From contig JASAND010026219.1 in assembly GCA_030248195.1 (NCBI GenBank), positions 1-64,000 of the forward strand: a stretch of 64,000 bases of DNA. Reading direction: 5' to 3'. This stretch comes from Trissonchulus latispiculum. Taxonomy: Eukaryota; Nematoda; Enoplea; Enoplida; Ironidae. The notes below the pieces were generated by a model. The model was not told the DNA's origin. It saw nothing but the letters and a program-made list of their open reading frames with translations, and did not search any database. Position numbers and translations under genes: made by a program. The stretch's first letter is position 1; the number at the start of each line of letters is the position of its first letter. This document shows, piece by piece, positions 46,301-58,300 of the stretch.

Positions 46301-49300
46301 GACCCACACCGGAGCCACTGTGGGTGGGGCACCCACCCACAAGTCGGTGGGGCCACTTTTCGTGGGTGGTATAATGACAAAAGTTGATCGCCTCGCCAAG
46401 GGCTTTCATTTGATACCCAACTTGACCACTTTTGAAGACTTTCATTTTTGACCCACACCGGACCCACTGTGGGTGGGGCACCCACCCACAGGTCGGTGGA
46501 GCCACTTTTTGTGGGTGGCATAATGACAAAAGTTGATCGCCTCGCCAAGGGCTTTCATTTGATACCCAACTTGACCACTTTTGAAGACTTTCATTTTTGA
46601 CCCACACCGGACCCACTGTGGGTGGGGCACCCACCCACAAGTCGGTGGGGCCACTTTTCGTGGGTGGTATAATGACAAAAGTTGATCGCCTCGCCAAGGG
46701 CTTTCATTTGATACCCAACTTGACCACTTTTGAAGACTTTCATTTTTGACCCACACCGGACCCACTGTGGGTGGGGCACCCACCCACAGGTCGGTGGAGC
46801 CACTTTTTGTGGGTGGCATAATGACAAAAGTTGATCGCCTCGCCAAGGGCTTTCATTTGATACCCAACTTGACCACTTTTGAAGACTTTCATTTTTGACC
46901 CACACCGGACCCACTGTGGGTGGGGCACCCACCCACAGGTCGGTGGGGCCACTTTTTGTGGGTGGCATAATGACAAAAGTTGATCGCCTCGCCAAGGGCT
47001 TTCATTTGATACCAAACATGGCCACATTTGAAGACTTTCATTTTTGACCCACACCGGACCCACTGTGGGTGGGCGCTGTGGGTCAGGGGTCACATCCACC
47101 GACCTCGGCAGTATGCTCATCGTTTTCCGCGACCCCGATTTACTATATATGGGTACCACCAAACGGCCGAAAAACGCCATTTTTAGTGACTTTTAGGCCA
47201 TTTCTAGTAAAAGTGGGACTTAGAAACTTTTCGCCCAAACAGGCCAAAAAATGCAAAGTTTGGGCCCATCTCCTGAAAGCTACAGAGCGAAATTAAAAAA
47301 TCCCCCTCGTTACTTTGAGCGCATAGTCCCAAATATTCAAATAAAACAAACCAAACCGATCTAGCTGCTAGCCTGTGAAAAAAAGTTGATTTCAACCGAA
47401 GTGCCAAAATAGCGAAAGTCCGACTTTGGGGCCTTGGCACAGAGCCAAAGTTGGCCGAGTGCCAAAATGACCTTCGTTTGGTAGCATGGGGGGATACTGT
47501 CTACCAACATATCATAGTAGCATTGGACCAAAATGCCCACATCGTTCCAACACTTCGCTAGAAAATGCACTTCCAATAAGCGTTATTAACCGAGAAAAAA
47601 AAACAACCGCACGGTAACTATCGCCTAGTGCAAAATTTCGAAGTTCCGAATTTTAACCAAAAGTATGGTGATACTTGTAGTACTACTCGAGTACTTTACG
47701 ATGGTAACCTTTTTACCCCTCCCGGACCTCTAATTAGCTGGCACCAGGCCCACACGGTCTCCAGGGGCCGCGCAGACGCCTTTACACCCATATTATGTAG
47801 GGGCGCTATCGCGCCCCTACATAATACACTATCTAGAATCACGGAACAAAGCCAAAGGAGGAGGAAAAAGCAGGCCCAAAAGGGGAGAACGGGAAAGGGG
47901 GGGGGAAGAAGGAAAAGAAGGAAAAAGGGCGGAAAAAAGAAAAAACCCTGAAAACACCCCGGCAGCGCCTGGGCCACAACGGCGGGCCCCGGGGGGCGGG
48001 GCGAAGCCACGGCAAGTCCGACCACCGGGCTCGGGCAACTGGGGGGGGGGGGGGGGCGGGCGAGACGAGACGGGAAAGGAGAAGAGGAAAAAAGGAAAAA
48101 AAAAGGGGAAAAGGAAAATTCGATTGGAGGGACTAGAAGAGGAAGAAAAAACAAGAGAAGAGAGGAAGGGGGGACGGGGGGGGGTGGGATAGACCCCCAA
48201 CCCCCCAATAAAAAAGATACACCAATGTCTGTCGGCGAAATTTTCTTTAAAATATTCTCTAAATAACTTTGTCTCAGTCTTACCATCATCATCGTCTTCC
48301 TCAGACATAGGGTGATGCAGTCGCATCGGGGGTCGCATGTCCTGCTGAATTAGAAAGGAGTGGGCCAGCTTAATCACACTGTCAATTTCAGGCTTCTTTG
48401 CCTCCATTTCACCCTCCAGTTCCTAAAAGTCATCCAAAAATCGTTGGTTAAACTCATTTGATAATCTAATAATTTTAGTTTAATTATTACTTTAATTAAT
48501 CGCTACACTCTTAGAAATGTTCCAGTAGAAACTACAGGAATCACTTTTGTAGATGATAAATACAAAAGCTGGCTTTGTAGAAAATACAGATTACGTCCTG
48601 TAATTTCTACAGGTCATTCTTGGTACTATATTTACCAGATACTTTGGTAGAATGGATTACAAGTTAGACTAGTATACAATACGAATGAAACCTGTAGTTT
48701 TCACTGGTTTACAGGTTTACTCGACAGGAAAGTAGTCGATGCGCTGATAACGCAAACTGAGTATATAAAGGCGACAGTGGTCATAATTTTTGAAGACTAA
48801 AATTTTTTGAAAATTTGCAAATTTTCAGTCTTTGAACACCCCGTGGGTGATTTTTTTGTAACGGCCGCTCCCCCGCTCCCTGCCGAAAATATTTTGGGAG
48901 CGGCCGCACCCGCACCTACCTCCCTTTTCGTTTCAAAGGCCGCTCCACTAAAATTTACAGGCTGTGTCTTGTAAAAACTATAGGTTTCTTTAATATTTTC
49001 TACAGGAAACTCCTGTAACAAAAACTATAGGTTTTCTCAGTATTTTCTACAGGAAACTCCTGTAATTTTTACTATTCGAGAGGCCGGTAAAATATACAAA
49101 AGTTACTTCTGTGGAAAATACAGGAAGCTCCGCTAGTGACTGACGGCACAGGAGCACTTTTGTAGAAAACGACAAGAATTTCTGTAATTTCTACTGGAGT
49201 CTTTTTAAGAGTATACTAAACTAGAAGTGCATGTGTTTAGAACTATGCCCATAATTTGTAGTTCGGCTAATATCCACAGATAGATATAGCGCTATAGAGC

Positions 49301-52300
49301 TCAAGCCAGCCTACAATAAACTGTCAGAAGGGCAAACACACAACAGTGTCCAAACTTCGGATTATCCAGCAGTACAGCACTGTATGTCAGAGTACCTGTA
49401 TAAACTGAGACTGAGCCTGTACAGCCGGGAGATCACCTCCCACAGGTTGCTGATCCCCCAAATCTTTGGCCCGGTGATCGATCCAATAGATGAGCTCTCG
49501 CAGGGTCGTCGTCAGTCGTTCCCACTGTTCTTCTGCCCGCTCCAGACGCTGTCTACAACAAAAACCATAAATAAATTTCTGAGGACACGCGAAATATGAG
49601 ACAGCCCATCAAGCTACACGAGGAAGGAAATAACTGGAGCTCGACATCCGGCGGGAACAGAGCCGAAATTTTTTCCGATTCCTTGCCTTTAGGTTCAGCC
49701 TAAAAGCGGTATTCTGGGGCTTGGAACTTTGAGGGGGGGAGTTTAGCCTATGTTTGTTTTAATAACATAACCAAATTGCAAACTGTCTCTTCCAAGCAAC
49801 AAACTCAATCAATCAATGAATCAATCAGTCAATTAATCAATCGAATCGTAGGATGACTGCTTGAGTAGCAGAATGGTAGCTCACAAATTATCAGCAGAAA
49901 AAGACATGCTTGCAAAATGAGTTCTATTATGAGTTCAGCCCAGCTGAGCCAACCAAATTCTGCAAACAAAGAAGCTATCAAAAAATGACACCCCGATGAT
50001 GCTGGGACAGGTGTCAAATTCCCAGTTTATTGCCTATTCCAAAATTCCACAAAAACCAGACAGGGAGAACGGACCTAACGTCCTCCGACTTTCTGATCAA
50101 CTGATCCCAGCGACCGTTCATTTCCTCCAGACGGCCGATCAGCTTTTCCTGCTCCTTGGTGGGCTCCATAGACTCAACCACTTTGGAGCCGGCATCTTGC
50201 AGAGAGCTGTGCACATCAGAGTGAGCATTAAGCTCAGCACGAAGATCCTAAAAATAAAATGAATAAAAAAAGGATTGAATGAATTTTTGTTTTTAGCATT
50301 ATTTTGATTTTGTCCTCAGCAGGAAAACAATGACTCTTGATAGTAGTATGTTCCTAAATTAAATGTAAGCTATGATATAACAAATTTAATTTCAATATTG
50401 CATGGTTAGCACTTTGGATTAAGACTAGCTTAAATTAGTGCGCAGTTAAAATATTTATTTTTTCAATTGCCCTAAAAGGTGGGCGGCATAGGTTAACGCG
50501 GGGGAGGTCTGGGGGGTCCAAGCCCCCCACCTCGGACAAGGTACAAGCCCTATCGCCGTCGGGGACAAGGGGTAACGAGAAAATGGCAAGGGGTAACCAA
50601 AAGTTAGTTTTTACAGTAAAATTTCAAAAAATTACCAGCGTCGCCGGAATTTTTTATCTAAAATGCTTAATTTTTCGGGAAAATCGGGCAAAATTTTGAA
50701 ATTTTTTCCAAAAATTGAAGAAATTAGCGTTAATTTTTCGAGAAATTTTAGAAATTTATTTCTCATCCCCCTTAAAATTTTTGTTCAAGGTACAAGCCCC
50801 CTCAAAATTTTTGGGGACAAGCCCTCCCAGGACCCGACCCTATGTTAATGGTGGGGGGAGACCCTTTGAAACAACCTCACCCCCCTTCGGAGCCGGCTTG
50901 CTAACACAAGCTTGATATGTAAAGCTCAACCCGTATGATACATCACACACACTCCATTCAACCACAAAATAATTCTTTAATAAAAAACATCGTCGACATA
51001 CACATTCAAATCTCAACAAAATACAGGATATTGCCAAATTTGTTTGCATCAACAGTAGGGAGGTCTCTGAAGAAGGTGAGATCAAATACTGATCAATATT
51101 TTCTGATCTACATCTCATTTCTTTCCGTGACTAAATTCGATAAATAGCAGTCAGACAGAAGTTGCTTGCAGACACGAAGATTTGAAATTTGCCAGAGAAA
51201 ATCCGAAATTATTTATGTGGTAGAGAATTTAGAAAAACATAACATTCAGCTTTTGGTTAAAACTTTTCATCAAATACATTTGAGCGTTAGGATTTTCAGT
51301 AAACATTAAAAATAACTCAATCCTAGACGTAACGCCACATCACAGAAACTGTGTATATGTACATAATTACGGACATTTTTTAGCGCACACGGGCTGGTAC
51401 TAGAAACCCGTCAACAAGTTTGTCATGTAATGCCAGACCATTAAACACTCTTAAAACTCTCAAACTAAATTTAAAGGATTAAAAGCAAAAGTACAGTTTA
51501 ATTAGCCGTAGAGTAAGCGCAGATTTTTTTGACAGCTCACCACTAAACTGTTCACTTGAGAAAAGTGTAAGTTATTGTATTTTTGAAGGAAAATACACAA
51601 GTCTACGTAAAACAAACACACAGTCAGTAATAAAGCTCACTCTAATCTTATATTCGATCTAACCAAGCTTAATAAATATAGAGTATATATGGGCAGAAGT
51701 ACAACCCGCTCTTGCTCTGCCAGGTAAAAGTTAAAACTTAAAATTAAAAAAAACAGAGAAAAAGGCCTATTTTGGGAAAGAGGAAAAGGTAGGTTGGTTT
51801 AAGTCAAACCCAGGGAAGGGAATAGTCATTAGAACAAGGCAGCTACAGGGGAAAGTCGTCCATTAACAAGCAAGAGCTGGGATGCTAGTGGAGGGTACCT
51901 ATCACAAAGTCCAGATTACGTAACATAACCGAGTGTATAAATCTAAATACGATGTATTTATAGCACAACAACTATCCATTTCTGAGACGGAACACTTATA
52001 TATATATATCTAGGAATCTCCCTACACACAAATCCTTGGAAGAAAATGACAGATATCAGAAATCTGGTCATTCCAGAAATGGTGTCTCCGCTAAAGGCCT
52101 GTTAGCAGTTTCCCTCCCCCAACCTCCCCTAATGAAGACTTCTTAAGTCATAAAAGGAGCGGAGCATAAGGAGCGACTTAAATCAGCCAGTTTATTTGAA
52201 GAGTAAGACATAAAGACCGCTCCGGGAAAAGTATGGGGCGATGGGGAGGGAGGTTAGATAAAGGTAGCTTTGACAAACTTGTGCAAAGAGTCACACATTT

Positions 52301-55300
52301 ATTAACTTTTCATTTGAGAAGTGAACAAAGTTCCGACAAAGTTTGTTCAATGCTGCAGGCAGACGAAAATAAGATTAGTCCAGGCGGAATATATACTGCA
52401 TAATTAGTATATATTTATTTGTAGATGTTGGGGGAAGTTAAACGTTAAATGTTTAAAGCTAAAAAAGTAGAAAATAACTACGAACTGTTATTCAAGCAAA
52501 TATTATGCTTCTTCTAGACTTTCCATTTTTATACAATATGTACAACATAACATACATGCATACCGATTATGCAAACGGAAATCAGACGAATTTAGAAACG
52601 TTTTGGAAAAAAACTTGTTATGCCACACACACTCTGCAGTGATAATAAGCGGTCACTGCAAGAGTAAACTTAAAAGTTGTCTTCAAGTCAAACGCTATTG
52701 TAACAGTGACACACACAACTAGACGTACAGAAACTCTTTTTTAACACAATAAAAACTACATATCCGTAGACTATATACCAAAGTTTATAGAACCAATGAA
52801 AAAATTTCCTGGGATTAAAAATATTAAAAAAACAAGCATCGACAGAATAAGTACGAAGGAAGAAAGATCAGAAGTCAGCAAAAGTACCTAAGTAATGAAA
52901 ATATTTTGTCAAAAACCCTTCAGACAAAAGTTACAAGAGTAAAGTTCATCACTGCTTTTGTGCATTCTGGCAAACTAAACAGAACAGCCCTAGCGCTGGC
53001 TAAAAGCAAACAGGGTCAAATTTAACAAAAAACATTCATATCCATAAAAGTCTGTAGTAAGCTGGGTTTATTTTACTGGGGGGGGGCGGGGGGCGCCCCC
53101 CCACTTTTTGGGTTCCAACCCCCCCCCCCACTCGGCCCCACCCCCACTTTTTTGGGCTTCCCCCTCCACTCACCCTAAGGTGCCCGAAAATTGCCAAATT
53201 TTTAGGATTTTTGGTCAAAATTTTCAATTTTTTTCGGCTTCGCCGGAAATCTTTGCTCAAAAATCGCCTTTTTTGGTGCTAAGACTTGATTTTTGAGCAC
53301 TTTTAAGCATAGTTATAGCAGTATATATATATGCGGAAAACAGGCTATTTATACAGCATTTTTAGCATTTTTGGCCCATTTTATTCCCCCCCCCCACTTT
53401 TCGACCCCCCCCCCACTCTCCCCCACCCACTTATTTTTGCCTAAAATAAACCCATGTAAGTAGATAGGTATGTATGCAACATTGATAACCTTTTAGCGCT
53501 GTTGGCGGGTTCTTTTTCTGATTAAACATCATTTCAGCCACTACGTATCTCAAGCTGAAAGTTTGAATTTTTGTGACAACAAATTGGATAGCAAATATAC
53601 CCACCATTGGGAGGAATTTCACACCACACGCACACTCTCCAACATTTAATACTATCCACCAAAACGATCAAGAAAATTTACAGAAGAAAGTAATGCACCA
53701 CCGAAGGTTTTGAAAAATTGGCGCAAAGCCCACCTTTTCTCTGTCCATCCAAGCCTTTCGATTAGGTGTGTCCTTAATTCGCTGCTCGTTTATGGTTTCA
53801 CTGTCCAACAGGACCAGGCGCTCTTCAACATTTTCCAGCCAATCAAAGAACTCGGACATGGCCGTGGTGAAGTCCTTTCGCCCGCGCAGTGAAGCCTCCA
53901 GAACGGCACGACGAACGCGCATACTAGAGTGAAACAACACCGAAATTCAAACAAGAAAACCAGCAAAAAACGAATAAAATTTAAATCTTTTCTGGGGAAA
54001 ATAAACAGTGTGTATATCAGCATTAGAGAGCGTTCGCAGTAGGCCTCCGCCCCCCACCCCCAGCAGACATTCAAATTGCCTGTGAATGGTAATAAATTCT
54101 GATCAATAATGTAAATTAAAATTAAGTAATTTTAAAAGTCTTATTAAAAGTTAAAACCTAAGAGTAGTTTAGGTCCATACTATTTTTATGCCGGCAGATA
54201 TAGGCTGTTAGCGTAGCGAAACACTACAGTTAAGCTTTCAACCAGAAGTAGGTCGCTCCAAGATAAGGCTAGGCTCTTAAAAGACTAATATATAACCCAG
54301 GAACAGATTTGTTTATAGTAAACAACTCAGAGTAAGATCGTAAAATTCTCGGTCATAAAGGAAATTGCTGTAGTTCTGTAAACATGGAATCGCTGTAAAA
54401 TATCTTGGGAATTACGGCAATTAGAGGGGAAAAGGGGGGGGGGGGAAGTCGACGTATACGATCCAAGTTCAGTTAGGACACTACAAAAAGGCGTTGCTTG
54501 GTTTAAACCTATATTTTAGTCAGTATTAATCTCGATTTTAAGGCAAGAACAAAACCCTTCAAAGGCTAAATATAACGTTTGACACACTACTAATCATTTC
54601 ACATAATGCAATTTCGCAACCAGTAACTTTAGATTGACTGAACCCAGAAATAAGCTGCTCAGAAACCAATCCACATTTTAGTACATTACTCTAAGCAGGG
54701 TGTGATAAAACTTATCAAGAAAGCTAACATAGCTAACATACGTAGGCGGCAAAAACAACATTAAATGCTATCTTTACCGTGCCATGAAAGATATGCATGT
54801 AGGAGCAAGATTTCACCAACAGAAAAGATGTAAGCCACTTGGCCAACTGATCAAAAAACTACTTTAAAGTAGCCTTTACACACCTCCCCAGTGCGAGTGA
54901 GCAGAAATGCTTCCAACATTTATCCCCATCCTACACTTTCTGTAAGCAAGGGACAGGAACGGGGTCTTGCCCCCTTCCCAAATTAATGCACAAGAAACAA
55001 AAAACTAGGAGAAAATTGTACATACGAGTCATTAATTCGGCTCCACTGTGTGTTAAGGGTGGAGGCCACTTGACTAATAGTAGTGGAATCATCATTAACA
55101 TAGTGATCAATCATGTGATTGGAGCGTTCATTGAACAGTTTCATTTTCATTTTATAGACGTCCAGTTCTGGGACCAGTTCCTAGAAAAGAAAAAATCCAG
55201 AAAAAAAATTGTGGTTCTGAAACAGTATAAAAACTCATCTTGAAAAAAACTGTCAGAAAAAATTATATCAGGGGCGTATCCAGGGGGATGGTCCAGGTGG

Positions 55301-58300
55301 TCCGGACCACCCCCCTGTTCGGAAAACTTTTCAAATTTTTAGCTATTTTTTGCCCAAATTTGGCCCAAATTTTTGAGGAATGAATTAGGCTCGGACCCCC
55401 CCCCCCTTTCGGGTTGGACCCCTTCCTTTTGAAAATCCTGGATAGTGGATACGCCCCTGAATTATATATATTTTTTTCAAAAATATTTGTTGGGAAAAAT
55501 CCTTCCCTCTTAAAGTTTTTGGGAAGCCTTCCTAAATTCATGAAAAAATTTCAAGCAGTGAAAGTCTGGATGAGACTTTCTTTGAAAATCAACCAATTAA
55601 ATAATTTAATAGCTTAATAATTAATTTAGCAATAAATTACGTATAATTAATAATAAATTTCACAAGAGACTGACTATATATATATATACCTACTTCCATA
55701 ATTTTCAGCTCCCGCTGCAACTCTTCCATGCTGCAGTCAGAGACCTTTTTCCCCGTCAATTTATCCTCAGTTTCGTTCAGCCAGAATTCCAGTTCAGACC
55801 TGATGGCGTCCCAGGCCCGGGAATCCTCCAGCATGCGAGCCAACTCCTTGCGACGACGACTGACCCAATGAACGGCCCGTTCCCATTCACGACACAAAAT
55901 CTCAGCTAAAACACAAAGTATATATATACTGGGGTTTTTTACTGGGAGGGGAGTGGGGGGCGCCCCCCCTCACTTTTTGGGTTCCCCCCCAATCGACCTC
56001 TTCCCCCCCCCCACTTGTTTGGGCTTCTCCCCTCCCACTCACCCTAAGGTGCCCAGAAATTGCCAAATTTTTAGGATTTTTGGTCAAAATTTTCAAAAAT
56101 TTTCCGGCTTCGCCGGGAATTTTTGGTAAAAGCTCGTCTATTTTGGTGCCAAAACTTGATATTTGAGCACTTTTAAGCTTAGTTATAGCAGTATATGAAG
56201 AAAACAGGCTTTTTCTATTGTATTTTCGACATTTGTTTGTAGCCCATTTTATCCCCCCCCCCCCCCCCCCCGGCTGGGGGGGGGGGGGGGTCCCCCCAAC
56301 TAGTGTCTTCCCCCTCCCACTTATGTTTGCCTAAAAAAATCCCAGATTATAGTCAAAAAGTAAAAACCTACAATTCCACAATTAGAAAAATATAATTCAA
56401 AAGTTTTTCTCCGGAAATTTTACTTTTTTCAAAAAAACTGCTGTGAGATGTGACTGGCCGGCCGCACAAGCCATTATTCTGCAAAAAATTCCATAGAATT
56501 GCGTACATTTGCTGGGTGAATTTAGCTCTCATGCCTCAGCTAACTAGTAGTCACTCAGTTAGTAGTGGAACACATTTTCCTACAGGCCCAGGTCTGGGTA
56601 AAACCCGGCTCCGGCCCCGGCCCCGGCGCACATGGGTAAAACCCGGCCCCGGCCCCAGTCCGGCGCACACAGAGTTTAATAAGTGGGTAAAACCCGGCGC
56701 ACTAGCCCGGCGCACTTACAGTGTAAATTCTTATGCAGTATAACAGAGGTGTATGTGTAATTACGCTTATGTGTAAAGATTTAAGGCGTAGTTTATGAGT
56801 TGAGTTTTATACTTTACAGTGTGTTACGCAACCTTTTCTAGCCATTTTGTATTGATTCATAGTTGGTACTTATGAAAATAAACAATTTTGAAATATATAT
56901 ATGAATCATACTTTGTAAGAACCGATTAAAAAGCTTACAATTATCCAATATATATAATAGTGATGGGCACCGGATATTTTTTCATATCCGGATATCCGCC
57001 TATTTTGCGTTAACGGATATCCGGTTATCCGCCTATTCAAAACTTAACTTCAAGAAAATTTTTCGATTTTGCAGTAAATTTTCAATTTTTCTGTCAATTT
57101 TCCGCAGGCTGTGAATGTGTATCATGCAACCAAGACGCAAGCTTCGCTTCTAAACTATTTTCCGGGGAATTTTTGAAAACTTTTTTAAAGTTTTTGAAAT
57201 TTTTGTCAAAAATTTGCTAATTTTTCATTGTTTTGACTGAAATGTACACGGATATCCGGATATCCGGATATTTTTCTCAAATCGGATATTATCCGGATAT
57301 AAAAATCCGGATATAAAAAAAATTATCCGGATATCCGGATATCCAGTGCCCATCACTAATTATTAATTCCTAAGACATTCCTAAAGTTTAAAAAATTTAA
57401 GTTTTACGTTTTTTCAAGGGGGACATCAAGGAGAACTGGAAAATTTTGGTATATGTCTTATCCCACCATAGTAAACAAACATTACAAGTTAATAATTTTT
57501 GAATTTTAAATTTTAAATTTATCGTCATTTTCTTTATTTGGTGTAACTATGTCAGCAAAATTTCTTGAATGCTTTTTAATTATATACGTATTGTTTCTAA
57601 ATATTGTTTCAAATTGTAATAAAACTTCGTGATGTATGGTAAAAATAAATTCAAAACTTTTGTTCTGCATTTATTTCATTTTCATTATATGCAAATGTTT
57701 CATTAAAAGAAATATATAAGAAAAATATGTAATTGCGTGACTTAACTGAAAAAAATCATAATGAAAACAAAACAATGTGATAATATACTTTTCCATTGTT
57801 GCAAGGGATTGTATATACAGTTTGCATTATCGTAAGCAAATACAATGTATTCTGTATTTGCATGCATAATACACACGTTATGCACGTGTTTAACTGCGCC
57901 GGGTTTTCTTTGCATTGGGGCCGGGTTTTACCCTGCGCCGGGGCCGGGACCGGGGCCGTGTTTTACTCACCTAAAACAAATGCATGCGCCGGGGCCGGGG
58001 CCGGAGCCGGAGCCGGGTTTTACCCACACCCGAAAATTTTGGTGCAGTTCTCTCCTTGCCAAATAATGAGATCACGTACGGTAATCAGTCTACAGAATTT
58101 CAAGATGCATTACATATATACATCACAGACAGAGGATATATATACTGTTTCGACAGTACATACGTGCATAACAGCATCAAATAATGGTTTACAAAAGCCA
58201 TTCTCTGATAAACAAGCTTTGTAGGTAAACAAAGCTTACTTACAGTTTAACCCAAGATAAGGATAGCCCCCAACAAAAACAGTATATAGTCAAAACAGGG

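Noticed and set aside
46052..47180. Series of 134-codon minus-strand ORFs
   Set aside because: They recur every 149 bp in changing frames across a tandem repeat; no start, splice or family support.
47628..47951. Lys/Arg-rich ORF on the plus strand and Pro/Phe-rich ORFs on the minus strand (47696-48407)
   Set aside because: They translate the purine-rich tract; only 48284-48422 (-) is a real exon.
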